Below, piece after piece: positions 41,451 through 52,305 of a DNA stretch of 64,000 nt. A model generated the notes under the pieces. The model searched no databases, was not told the DNA's origin, and was given only the letters and a program-made list of their open reading frames with translations. Location of the stretch: NCBI GenBank assembly GCA_004009845.1, contig RMBW01000133.1:1-64000 (forward strand), read 5' to 3'. The number at the start of each line of letters is the position of its first letter. Positions within the stretch are counted from its first letter, which is position 1. The translations under genes and the position numbers were made by a program. Origin of the DNA: Davidsoniella eucalypti. Taxonomy: Eukaryota > Ascomycota > Sordariomycetes > Microascales > Ceratocystidaceae.

Positions 41451-42500
41451 CTAAGGCAAACAGTAACCACCATCAATAACCATGTCACAGCCAGTAGTAT
41501 ATGTCGCAGCGTCTGACGCCAGATACAGATACGCGCCCTTGAGTTCTGACACCTCGCCCTCACGGCCCATGGGAATCTTGTCTTTCCACATGTTCTTGGT
41601 CTCGACCGAGCAAAACTGCGAAATCTCTGTGATGATGTAGCCTGGAGAGATGGAGTTGGAACGAGCAAAGCCCGACCACTCAACAGCCAGTGACTTGCCT
41701 ACGAAACGGACCTTGTATTAGCCAAGAACCTTATGTAGCAGGGGGAAAAAGAATCAGGGAGCACAGATAGAATAGACTTACAAAGATGCACCACAGCCGC
41801 CTTTGACGCGTTGTACGATGCCTGGGCCTGGGGGATATTCACAATATGGCCGCTCATACTAGCAGTGGCAATGAAGGCGCCGTACGTGAAGTTTTCAAGC
41901 GGCTTACCGTCCGTCGTCGTGCCCTCTTTCTTCTGGCGGCGGAAGTGCTTGCCGGCCGCACGAGCACAGAAGTAAACGCCGTCAACGTTGACCCGGAGCA
42001 CCTTGAGCGCGCTGTCCACAGGGCCATCCAGCATGGCGCCGTTCGTCCATGGGATACCAGAGTTGGCTACCATGATATCCAGGCGGCCTCCGAAGTCCTC
42101 GACGCACTTATCCACAGCGGCTTCAACGGCAGCGTTTTCTGTGACGTTGACCTGATACGCCTTGCCTGTATTATATCAACATCATGTCAGTCCCGATATA
42201 TCCCACGTCAATACCCAGTACTTCTATAGAGAGACGAAGCATAGCCAACTTACACTTGACGCCATACTCGGCAGCCACCCCGGCAGCTACAGCCTCAGCC
42301 TTCTTGTTGCTATTGTACCAGATGGCCACATCAGCACCAGCCTCGGCAAAAGCTTGTACGACACCGAGACCAATACCAGCGGCAGAACCAGTAACGATAG
42401 CAGTCTTGCCCTTGAGCGAGAACAATGGCAGTACACGCTTGCTATGAACAGCGGGCATGTTATCGTGGACAAAGTGTCCCTGCTTATCGAGGCAATCCAT
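41451..42500 (-). CDS. short-chain dehydrogenase/reductase (sorbitol/mannitol dehydrogenase-like)
   Basis: Three exons, 42500-42254, 42165-41782 and 41698-41451, give 292 residues. Both introns (88 and 83 bp) start GTAAGT and keep the frame. Features of the classical SDR fold are visible: the NAD(P)-binding TGSAAGIG at about residues 37-44, VANSG at about 115-119 (the NNAG position), the catalytic Ser region ATASMSGHIVN near 182-192, YNASK at 200-204, and the SISPGYIITEI stretch after the active site. Closest in style are fungal NADP-dependent mannitol dehydrogenases and L-xylulose or sorbitol reductases, which interconvert sugars and polyols. The exact substrate cannot be read from sequence. 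An N-terminal extension of about 30 residues precedes the fold. The C-terminus GCDMVIDGGYCLP is typical. Confidence 0.88.
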
Positions 42501-44236
42501 TATTACGAAGAGAGAGAGATAGAAAGAGAGAGTGTGTATATCAAAATACGATAGCGATGGAGAGTAGGATATTCGAGACAGGAGAGCTAGTGTGACTTGG
42601 AGGCGAGGTTTGAGTATAAAGACGAAGAAAAGAGGATTTATCAAGCCTTTGGGTAAGGCTGTGATCTGAGATACTTATAGTTTGCCCAACATTGTCTCAG
42701 TGCAACTCTACTTTAGTCTACTATTCCACAATATCTACTCTACTACATCGTCCGTTTCCCACCAGCAATACTCTCGTCAACAATATCATGCATGCCTGCC
42801 ACCCAACATCTACCTCAAACGCCAATTCCATCAAGCTTTCTCGTCCGTTTATTCTGCAGGCTGTAATTCCGCCGTCGTAGTTCATTGGTATACCTGGTTT
42901 GTTCTATATACTAACGAAGCTTAAGAAGACCTAGAAGGAATATTGAGACGCGGGAGAGTTCCCAAAAGGTGAAGCCCGAGGACGGGGGGAGAAGCCCAAA
43001 AAAAGATAAAACAAACTAAGCGGCGGCCTCTGTCAAAAGGAGACCACGGAGCCGAGAAGGCTGAACTGAACAAGTCAAAGATTGCTTTTTTGTGGACTAG
43101 ACTTGGTTGTATTGCTATTGTTCCTCGTCTATTGTATCGTCAAGTATTGGCATGTTGAATCACGCAGTTGCCAGTGTGCTTTTCAAGATCTGCCTGATGA
43201 ATTCCCTGAGTGAATGATTACATGATAGCTAATAAAGCCAGTTATTTCAGTCAAGTGACAGCGGCATATTTGAGCCTCCTTTTCGTTCGACAAGAAAGAG
43301 CTTGATTCACCAGGCTCACCAACTTTGGCAGAAGCTTTCCACTCATGATAACGCTCTGCCTCTCTATAAAATCACTACTACAAGTCAGAGTAGATAAGAT
43401 CATATTCGCATCCTAATTGCGGGGGAGACAGATAGCTTGAATAATGTGCTCCCATGATAGAGAATATGGAGTCTCTAGTTGTTATGCATTAGCGTCCTAT
43501 AGCGGGGCTCCCCCCCTGTAGAATAAACTATTTGCCTAGTATCTAGCCCTATACGTATCTGCTATATACTGGCCCTCTTCTTAGCTCTTTTAGCACTTGA
43601 AGGGTCCCTATGGCGGAGTTGTCGGTAGATTGAATCAAAGCGGTATGTCTAATTCGAGGAATTCCCCGCGGAAAGGAAAGACAGGCGGACGGCTCTTAGT
43701 GGGAAGTTGAGAAGCTCCGAGGCTTACAAAGAGCTCTATCGACTTGGTCTATCGTGGGCGGCTTATTAGCCGTGTTGTCGTTTGTCGGATATTCGTATAG
43801 TATTACGATGTATCTGTAGTTAGCTATGTTGTATATCTTGTTCGGCCAAGATGGCAGAACAGAGCCGCATATTTCAAGGACTTTTGTGTCTCCTCATATA
43901 TATGTATATGCTAGCATCCACACAGTTCTAGCTAGGTAGTATGTAGAAATCACATGGCCTGCTCCTCTGTCATCTATTGCTACTATGTATCCACAAGCTT
44001 TTCGGAAGGACGCTTTTCAGAAAAGGTGGCGCTTGATACTATTGTTGCAAGATTATATTAGCGTATTTACATGTATACATAGAAATATGTAGATGGCCCC
44101 GTCACAATGCTGATACGACTATGACGTGGAAGTCAACAGAGTCTTGTTTTCTCCATTGCGTAGTCACTTGTTCTTCTCCTTCTCATTCGTTTCTCTATCG
44201 TAATAGAAGCTGCTCGTAAGTATGATATACATCTCC
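42501..44236. other. upstream region of the dehydrogenase and intergenic sequence
   Basis: A GA/CT-rich leader lies at 42501-42560. No further gene is supported up to the trimethyllysine dioxygenase stop at 44237. Confidence 0.4.
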
Positions 44237-46411
44237 TTATCCTACAATACGATCGGTAATTTGCTGACGCGAGAAGTTCGTGTTGCGCCAGCGCGACATA
44301 AAGTCGTCTCGGTTGACTAAGGGAGGTACGTATAGTTAGTTAGCACTGAATTTTGGGAATTGATTCGCAGAGAAGGGTATAGACTCACCGTAACCACCGC
44401 ATACGCGACGGAGGCCCAGGAAGGCGCTGCGGCCATGCATAACCCGCCAGTTGTCAAAAACTATTAAGCGAGTCAGTCAGTAGCTGAGCTGATATGCGAG
44501 CTAAAACAAACAGCCGAAAGATATAGGCTAGGGTTTTCTCCTGGCACTTACTTAGGGTCGTTCCTGGCTGTAAAAGCCTCCAATACTCGATATCTTTGTG
44601 CGTGAGGATAGCATTCCATTTGCGTGCAGCCTCATACCAATCCCGGGGATCAACCCCACCATCAAACGGCACAACACCGCGGTCGTCGTTGTTCCAGCGC
44701 ACTCGAAGCAGTTCCCTATCTGTAGCTCCGAGCTCAAGGACGGGATAGCGCTGGTCAGGAGCAATGGTGATTCCTTCGTTACCACTAGCATGCCACGGCA
44801 GACGCACCATCGCCAGAATCTCAAAGGCCTCGGGGCTTGTGCGACGCAGCTCACTCGCAGCATGGAACGCATCAAGCATCAACGAGGCGCCTCCCGAGGC
44901 ATCGGCTCCAGTGTGCGCCCGGATATGGAACGATTGTAGGCCAGCCGGGTCGCTGAAGTAGGTGTTGTCGGTGTGGGCTGGCAGAGCTATGTTTGTGTAT
45001 GCTGTATCAGCCATCGCCATGTCCGGGATGAAGTCGTAGAAGCCACCGTAGTGGGTTTCCCGCACAAAGGCAATGCGGCGAATCAAGCGCTCGGTATCTT
45101 CGTACGACTCGTACGGTGTGTTCTCGACAAAAACCAAGCCATATTCACGCTGGCAGACACTGTGTTAGTGAGACTCTAGTAGCCGGGTCAACAGCAGAGG
45201 TCGGTTGTTGTAATACTATGAGTTGGGTCATTTTGGCAACACCAGCGTCATTGTTTGATGTTGACATGACCTCATCGAATGTGACCGTCGGAGGGTTTGC
45301 AGCGATCTCTGCGCCCCAGAACTTCTGGCTGTTTCTGGTGTCAGAGATGGTGAAGATCAACAGCAGGGTTTCCTATGTCTAGGTTTCCTATGTCTAGGGT
45401 TCAGACTTACGTCAGAGGCTCCGGAGCACGGGCGTCATTGGCCAGGTAGAACGAGAGGAAGTCCCATGGATAGAAGCTCTCGTGGCCATCATGCTGCCCT
45501 ACAGGGGAGGAAGAGAAAGAGAGGGAGAAGGCGTTAGTCTTGAGGAGCAGTAAAGCGTGCATTCCTGGATCTTCGTACACACTATGTGCAGGCCATTTTG
45601 ATCGGGCCGCAACTGCGCAGGCACAATATCTCGGGGTATCTGCAGGCAGCCAGAAATAGTGCATTCACGTGTTAGTCATGTAGGTGACGATACTATGTAT
45701 GTAGCAGAAACCAGCAAGCGGTCTACAGTATACAGATATATATGCTGTACATATAGCCTGTACAGCATGTACAGCATGTACAGCATGGCGTGTTTTTTGA
45801 GGCGCAGACGTAGGCACCGGTTTAAGCTGGGGTTTGCAAAAGGCAGGATGTAAATAAACATACAAGTGCCGCGTCAAAAGTGTTGAAATTGCGCTGGTTA
45901 GTGGCTTGGTTTACGCACTTGGCGCAGCGGCAGTTGTCTCTGCTAATAGTCAGAAGGACGTCGTTGAAAAGGACAGAAAAAGAAATATAATCATAAACGA
46001 AACAAAACAAAACAACTTCTCGCAACAGGCATGATGGTGGAAGCTCACCTGAGCCATATATTCGGCCTGAAATGAGAAATGTCAGCTCGCTTTACTGATC
46101 ATGACATGACCATGCTTTATAGAGATCATCTGTCTTTGGTTCGCCTCGCTCCTATAAACTCACAAACTAGTGCGTCTTGCTGCTGTAACCGTGGGATGAG
46201 GAATCTCGACACATCCAGACGACAAAGAAGATTTCAGGGCTGTCGCCGCTGGTCCCGCATGGCTTTCATCCTTTGCAGCGACTGGACGGCTGCGAGTCGA
46301 TGCAAGTCGCAACAGAGACGCGGGGAAACCGGGCGAGACGGCGGCACTTCGGGGTCTCGTGAACATGCAAGACACCGACCTGGCGGCGCGGGCTGCTCGA
46401 TTGAAGGACAT
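44237..46411 (-). CDS. tmlH: trimethyllysine dioxygenase (carnitine biosynthesis)
   Basis: Nine exons: 46411-46164, 46066-46049, 45939-45864, 45639-45579, 45498-45411, 45334-45217, 45149-44552, 44460-44389 and 44316-44237. Together they total 1359 nt, 452 residues, all phases consistent. The enzyme hydroxylates N6-trimethyllysine with 2-oxoglutarate, oxygen and Fe(II), the first step to carnitine. The N-terminus MSFNRAARAARSVSCMFTR is basic and suits mitochondrial import. WLRDNCRCAKCVNQATNQR is the N-terminal zinc-binding domain of this family, and VWQHDGHESFYPWDFL follows. Iron ligands are the HTD motif at about 262-264 and the distal His in FDNWRVMHGRSAF (about 411), with HGR and LGLRRV for 2-oxoglutarate. 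NTPYESYEDTERL and HYGGFYDF are diagnostic for TMLD over gamma-butyrobetaine dioxygenase. Exon 2 is only 18 nt. CACGTG lies at 46602, about 190 bp upstream. Confidence 0.93.
45369..45400 (-). repeat. 15-bp direct duplication in intron 5 of the dioxygenase gene
   Basis: TTTCCTATGTCTAGG occurs twice in a row inside the 76-bp intron between exons 5 and 6. The intron would be about 61 bp without the duplication, close to the usual size here. Confidence 0.7.
45759..45785 (-). repeat. 9-bp tandem repeat in intron 3 of the dioxygenase gene
   Basis: TGTACAGCA is repeated three times on the plus strand, inside the 224-bp intron between exons 3 and 4, the longest intron of the gene. Likely a slippage-prone minisatellite. 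Confidence 0.75.
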
Positions 46412-47381
46412 TATTGTAGGCCGGGCTAAGTAGATCAAGTAGGGCAGGTCGAGCTATGGGCCGAGCCAAAACTGATGTCAAGCTATTACTCAAAGATAAT
46501 AAATAAGCAACATGACTCGAACAAATAACAAAGCGTTGGTCACGAAGACAGGCCTTTGTTGTTGTGATATAGAGTAGTGTGAGGGTATAACTCTTTAAGA
46601 GCACGTGATGGCGAGATGTTTGTTTATTATGATTTCCTCGAGGTCACGAATAAATAAAAACTATATGAATACGGAAGGAACTATGATCGTCAGCCCAGCA
46701 GTGGCTCCTTCCTTGTCTTCTCTTTTGGATCTAGCTGCAGCATAAAGTGGAAATGGAAAAAGAAAAAGAAAACAGGCAACAGCTTTTGTGTGGTCTGCCT
46801 AGCTACGTACTTATAATTGGCGGGGTATCGAACTAAATGTCTTGATTTATGCAGTCCTATACGATCAATATCATGCTATAGAGCCTGTCGTTCCGTGCTG
46901 AGGCCATAGAAACCCATACAGGCTTTATTGATGCATTCCTAATGCTACAGAGTTCTCTCAATTGAAACTCGATAATGACGATGCGGTCATTGGCTTGCCA
47001 TAAGTCGCCCGAGCAAGATCCTGTCACGGAGCATTAAATGTTTCGGCCTTCTCCAACCACTTTTATGGATGGTAGTTTCCGTCTTTCTGTTGTTTTCTGT
47101 CATTTATTGGAGAAATTATCATGGGATTACGTCCTTCTCCACTTTGCTGGCCGTCATGCTCACATGATGAGATTACGAATTTCAACATCAACTGTAAGTC
47201 GGTAAGGGTTCTATAACCCTAGGTCTATGAGAGTCGTATACGATCTTTGCTCGTGTATATGTAAGACGCACTTCTAGAAAATCAATAACTTTTTGCTGAC
47301 TGCAGCTCGCTTCATCCAAGTCGGCTCTCGGGTCCACCGGATGGCTTCCTGGTTAGCTATCTGTATGTAGGACGCGCAACC

Positions 47382-47425
<44 letters not shown>

Positions 47426-49490
47426 CAAAAATAGTGAGAAGAAACACGAAGGCATTGAGAAGAGAAACATACATATCCTTGACTTCATGTCGAAACAAAG
47501 CGAAGCTAAGAAAATAACAAGGCTCTTGTCGGCCTTACTAAGACTCCGTCGTAGACTCACGATCCCTGCTAGCTAGCTATCCGGAATACCTAAGCGCCGC
47601 TCGTCTATTGGGTTTGATTTAACAGATTTAACGATGTTATTTGTATACTAGTATCTGTACATGTATGTATGTACATACAATTATGTGACCGAATGTCTAT
47701 TAAGCTCATAGCCCGTGCATAAGTACATGCTAGCTAGCTTCTAGTTGTTACAACTGCCTGTAGGGTTTATTTCTGGTAGACGCCGTGCTAACAGAGCAAA
47801 ATGCAAGGTTATGTAGCAGACCAGGTTGGCTGGTGTATTTACTGAAACGCGGCTAACCCAAGCTTTCGGGAGTTTTAGAAGCTGTTGGACTGTAGCTAAG
47901 TAGACATGCTCTATAATTATATATGACTGCATACAAACTGCAGTGGTCTACAGCTATATTGACAACGACTGCGACTCTGCGGATCAGACGTCGATGATAG
48001 ATAAAAAGAGAGACCGGCTGCAAGTATACCTATCTGTATATAACAGATGGTAGCATTACAGTCAAGCAGGGCAAGAGTTGCTTCCTCTGTACCAACCGAT
48101 CTGAAGCTCGGCCAGCGAAGCGAGCTGGAAGCATCGCGGCTAGGCTACGCGGCCCATTGGCTGGAGATAGCAAGTCACAGGAAAGAGAGATGGAAGTACA
48201 AAATGAAATAGAAATACAAAATGTATAAATGTAGATAAGCAACCAAGTAGTAGTATTAGTTAATAGTCGTAGTTTTATCCACTAAAGCACTACTAGTGCC
48301 TTGCTGATCAGATGACTTGTCCACTTGAAAAGAAGACTAGCAGCAGTAGTAACTCTGGAAGATCAGAGCATCAGAATACTAGCCTTCGATGCTGCCGCCA
48401 CTTATGGGCCTTGCATCCCATCACCGCTGCTTGTGCTAGCTGGCCCAGATCTGCAGGCTAGGCGGACAAATAGAGCGGAAAAAAGAGAGACCAGCTAGCC
48501 AAGGAAAAAAAAGGGTAAAAGGAAAGGATCAGGTTCTCTTATCGAGAGAGCATATCCTGTATCATGTACGTGGATATACAAAAGTTATTGCCTTTCCAAA
48601 CCCGGGCTATGGCTGCCAACCTCGGGATGAGGCGCAGCTTTTAAGAGGACGAAGACCAATCCAGGACGATGAGTTGTCCAATTTATTGTATTTAGCTTGT
48701 GTTGGTTGCTTTCGTGTTGTTTTTTTGTTTCTATGGTTTGTTATATATCCTACATAAGCCCAACAGGAAACAAAACGGAACAAACGGTAAGGAAAGAAAT
48801 AGAGCAGAAATAATAAAAGAAAAGAGAAAATTATCTGATTAAGCGAGAGGCGAAATCCAACAGCGTGGGTCGTTGTCAGTGGCCATGAAAAAAGAAAAAA
48901 AAGAAAAAAAAACAATAAAAAAAGACATGGCACTATACAAATATGGTATTAATATGCACATCTCATGTACCATTACACATCACACGCCTCATATCTAGGC
49001 TGTACAAATCCAAGATCCAACATGAGCAGCTCCTCTCTACTCTAGCACTAGAAAGAACGCCTATAGCTACAGCCTATCTGTATATTGAATAATGCAGCCA
49101 AGCTGAATGCATGTGCCGCAGCCTACAGATAGATACAAGGTCGATAAATTCTGCCCACTTTATCGAACGTGTAGGCTACTGCATATCGATTCTGGGTTTC
49201 TTGGTTTCTTGGTTCCTCGGTTTCTTGGTTCGTGTATATATATGAAGCGGCAGGACCGCCCCGTTTCGCAGCCAAGTCCAGCGCTCTTGGAGTTTCCGTC
49301 TTGCCTTTTCGTGATGTTTGGTTTGCCTTCCAGCCCGAGTTACTGCTTATAGTGTTGATCTCAGAGCAAGCCTGGAAAGGTCCCTTTTTTCCTGTACACG
49401 CCATATATCTCTCTATTCGACTACCATCTAACGCCACTCTACTATTGCACATATACACTCTGCTTATACACACACTCACACACTCACACC
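46412..49490. other. long intergenic region with a GA microsatellite
   Basis: Three kilobases without a gene that I can support. It contains the divergent promoter of the dioxygenase gene (left), a (GA)n run at 47385-47421, several purine or pyrimidine runs near 48700-48930, and the CT-rich 5' leader of the 49491 gene (right, with repeats of TTTCTTGGTT near 49198-49228). A transcribed non-coding RNA cannot be excluded. Confidence 0.4.
47385..47421. repeat. (GA)n microsatellite
   Basis: Almost uninterrupted AG dinucleotides, then AGACAGAGAGAAAC. Confidence 0.9.
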
Positions 49491-50357
49491 ATGAAGCCCC
49501 AGTCGGTAGCCTCGCTCTACTGGCCTCTGGCTACCCTGTGTCCCGTCGCAGCTGCCGGCCTGCTGCCAAGCTACATCAGCCTAGCCAAGCACAAGATGCA
49601 CCTCGACGCCAGCCAGCTCTTCTCTCGAGACGTACCTACAGCGTCCGACAACTCCTCGCGCGAGGTCAGCGTCTCCGTGTTGGTCGCCTCGATCGCCTGC
49701 ACGGCCAGCGTGCTCATCCTCTTCGGCCTTCTCTTCTACTTCCGCCGCCACCCCGTCTTCCAGCCTGCCCGCGCCTTTATCGGCCGCCGGATCCTGCGCC
49801 GGCCACAGTCTGGCAGCTTGCCCGGAACAGGCGCCGCTCCGATGGCGTCCGGCCCCGGCTATGCTTCGACGAAGAGCCTCGACGACGAGAAGTCGCTGTA
49901 CCCCGACCCGCCGCTGTACTACGCCTCGTCTGGACACAGCACTACCAGCTTCACATCTGCGCCGCCACTGCCCAGGCCACAGCCCGTGGTAACCCGCGAA
50001 TACCGCCGGGAATTCGGCGTACATGCCGGCCACAGCGCCAACATCAAGCCGAGCCGCAGCATGCGCCGTAGCTGGCAGGAGCAGCTGAAGAAGCCCAATA
50101 TGGGCTTGACCCAGAACCCCCACGAGATGGCCGCTGCTTCGGCCCGCCGATCGTCACCGCCGCCATCCGAAGTCGGCGGGGGGACCGAGACGCAACATGC
50201 CCAGTCGAGAGAACACAGACCCAAGCTGTACGAGAGCCTGCCGTCGTTCGGCGGCGTCGAGCTTCCGGCGTCGCCTATCCCGCCCCGGAGGAAGCCGGTG
50301 CCGTTCTCGCTGTCGTCCGGCGAGCCGAAGCCACGGGACATCGGCCAGGCACAGTGA
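49491..50357 (+). CDS. single-pass membrane protein, unknown function
   Basis: One exon, 288 residues, starting MKPQSVASLYWPLATLCPVA after a long pyrimidine-rich leader. The first about 25 residues are hydrophobic (signal peptide or anchor). A short lumenal or outer segment with SSREVSV follows, then a clear membrane helix SVLVASIACTASVLILFGLL (about residues 60-82) and a basic stop-transfer FYFRRHP. The cytosolic part is disordered and rich in Pro, Ser and Arg (SPPPSEVGGG, PIPPRRKPVPF). This layout is common in filamentous fungal surface or signalling adaptor proteins, but I see no named domain. The gene is GC-rich with codon use like the neighbouring genes, so it is very probably real. Confidence 0.75.
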   Translation: MKPQSVASLYWPLATLCPVAAAGLLPSYISLAKHKMHLDASQLFSRDVPTASDNSSREVSVSVLVASIACTASVLILFGLLFYFRRHPVFQPARAFIGRRILRRPQSGSLPGTGAAPMASGPGYASTKSLDDEKSLYPDPPLYYASSGHSTTSFTSAPPLPRPQPVVTREYRREFGVHAGHSANIKPSRSMRRSWQEQLKKPNMGLTQNPHEMAAASARRSSPPPSEVGGGTETQHAQSREHRPKLYESLPSFGGVELPASPIPPRRKPVPFSLSSGEPKPRDIGQAQ

Positions 50358-51278
50358 CTGTGATTGGATAGCGCGGAGAGAGGAGGGAATGTACTGTCTA
50401 GTTGTCACTGGAAGGCCTATTTTGTTATTTTAGCTCTAGCATGGTGGGTGTGTTTTGATCCTTTTGTATATTCCCGGGTTTCTTTTATTTGAGAGGCCCG
50501 GGGCTTCATGACGTTTATGAAAGAATGGCCTTGCTTTCAAGGCCCAAAAACTGCTGTTGTTTGTTCCATTGTTTGTTTCCCTTTGTTTCTGTGACTCAAA
50601 GACATATAAATTGCCTGTAATAAAACATATATTCTTCTTATATCTTTGCCACTTTGTTTGATTCAAAAAAGAACAAAGGACCATAACTAAAGAAAGACAA
50701 AAGAATGCCAACTAAGCTTATTCTTTCTCATCTAAACAATGCTAGTGCCATCCAACATCGTCTATTCTTTGACTTCGCCAGCATTTCTTGCAGCAGTCTT
50801 CAGTCTATCTACCATATAGAACTGTCTTTGAGTCCGCCCAAGGTCTCGTTCTTTCAGTCGCTCCGCTGCCTAGTAAAACAGATGCAGAGAACAAGAAATG
50901 TTTCGATTTCCCGGGCTTCTATAAAGATCGCACCGGCACCGCCGTTTGGATACTGCGTGTTTGCGTTTGGCTTCTGCATCTCCATCTTCTTCTTGTTCTA
51001 GAACCCTTCTCTGAGCCTCTTTGTCCTTAGCCCAGCAATCTTGTCTATCTGCCGGCGGGAGATTCCAGATAGATATCCCTCTTTTCCCCTCCTCTTTGTA
51101 TTGCTTAACTTAGTATCTCCAGGTGAGATACACATCCTCTGTCCGTCTTGACGACTCCCCAGACTGCTGTTGTTTAGAGCCGTCCTGGCTTCTTGCTGAC
51201 TACATACACTCACTTGATCATCGTCTTTCGAATCACTTTTAGGGTCGCTCTTCTCGCCTACCATTCCACTTGATCACC
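50358..51278 (+). promoter_or_regulatory. intergenic region and 5' leader of the 51279 gene
   Basis: The left part is the 3' flank of the membrane-protein gene (TAATAAAACATATA near 50620 is polyadenylation-like). The right part is CT-rich and looks like a long leader. Short frames on it are not convincing genes. Confidence 0.4.
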
Positions 51279-51845
51279 ATGTCGAGCCCTCCTACGGTCT
51301 ATTCGTGCATGAACTTGCTCTTCCATATCAAGCGTCCCATCTCGCCCGAGCTACAGCCCATCATCCGCGAGCCTGGTGCGACTCCCCAGGCCAGCGGCTC
51401 GACTGCGCGTAAACAAAGCCCCGGAGGCCCTCTAAGTAGTAACCCCGTCGTCATCACTCTGGTTCCTGACGACGAAAGTCTAGACTTTGGATTCGAACAA
51501 GCTTCTCGCATGAAGCTGGCAGATATCGCGGAGGAAGAGGAACTCCCGCTTTTTCAGCCAGAGACTTGCATTCCCGTTGCCACGCCTCGCCAGAAGAAGA
51601 GCTCTGACAGGGCGACCACTCAAGCTGACAATGGAGCGATCCGTTCGCGTATCATCGAACTGCCAGCTGGCTGCGAAGATATTGGCTTTCTATCGCCTAG
51701 TGCAGTGACGCCTCGCATGACTTCGTCTGTCCATTTCACTGATATTCGGGTCATCATGCCTGCCGCAAGACCTCAGATGGTTAGCGTTGGTTTTTCTAAG
51801 AAAGGACCTATTGCTAACGATGACTCGCTGAATATGGACATATAG
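51279..51845 (+). CDS. hypothetical protein, 188 residues
   Basis: One exon, start ATG in the context ATCACCATGTCG. The sequence begins MSSPPTVYSCMNLLFHIKRP, has a Pro/Ser/Gly-rich middle, then VVITLVPDDESLDFGFEQA and LADIAEEEELPLFQPETCIP, and a C-terminal VHFTDIRVIMPAARPQMV. No signal peptide, membrane segment or known domain is visible. The acidic and Ser/Pro-rich parts suggest a mostly disordered regulator or adaptor. GC content and codon use match neighbouring genes. Confidence 0.65.
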   Translation: MSSPPTVYSCMNLLFHIKRPISPELQPIIREPGATPQASGSTARKQSPGGPLSSNPVVITLVPDDESLDFGFEQASRMKLADIAEEEELPLFQPETCIPVATPRQKKSSDRATTQADNGAIRSRIIELPAGCEDIGFLSPSAVTPRMTSSVHFTDIRVIMPAARPQMVSVGFSKKGPIANDDSLNMDI

Positions 51846-52305
51846 AATAGCTTCGAGAAGGTGAGCTTGACGAAGTAATAGCATCGATAAAGGCAAGTCT
51901 TGCTGGTCAAGAGATTGTCTACCGTGTAGCTGCTATTAGTTAGTTCGTTTGACTGGAAATTATGGTGGCTTAGGGTAGGTTGAAGGCTAAAGAATGTGAA
52001 AGTAAGATAAGATATATGTATTGCAAAAAAAAAAAAAAAAAAAGAATAATATTCCAAGTATATGAAGATAACGATGAAGCTTTTGCATTAATTGACGTAG
52101 CCTGTGAAACAGTTCTGTAGATTTAGTAAATATTTTGTAGAAACAAGCTTTCTAGACAATAATGAATGCATGTAAATGAACCTATGTAAGCAGAGCCTTG
52201 TGTGCTAATATTGATATACCCTTGCTTTATTTTCAAGCCTTCTTAACACGCAGATGTAAAAGAGAAAATAAATAGATAACCCAGGCCTTCTTTGGTCTTG
52301 GGCTG
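51846..52305. other. convergent 3' flanks, A-run
   Basis: Space between the 51845 stop and the PhoD stop. It holds an A run at 52026-52042 that is probably a microsatellite, and no gene. Confidence 0.45.

Noticed and set aside
41846..42447. Plus-strand frames opposite the short-chain dehydrogenase
   Set aside because: They overlap all the SDR motifs on the other strand and cross its introns; antisense shadows.
50705..51001. 98-codon plus-strand frame upstream of the 51279 gene
   Set aside because: Poorly supported composition and rich in F and S; it lies in a CT-rich leader. Treated as 5' leader, not a gene.
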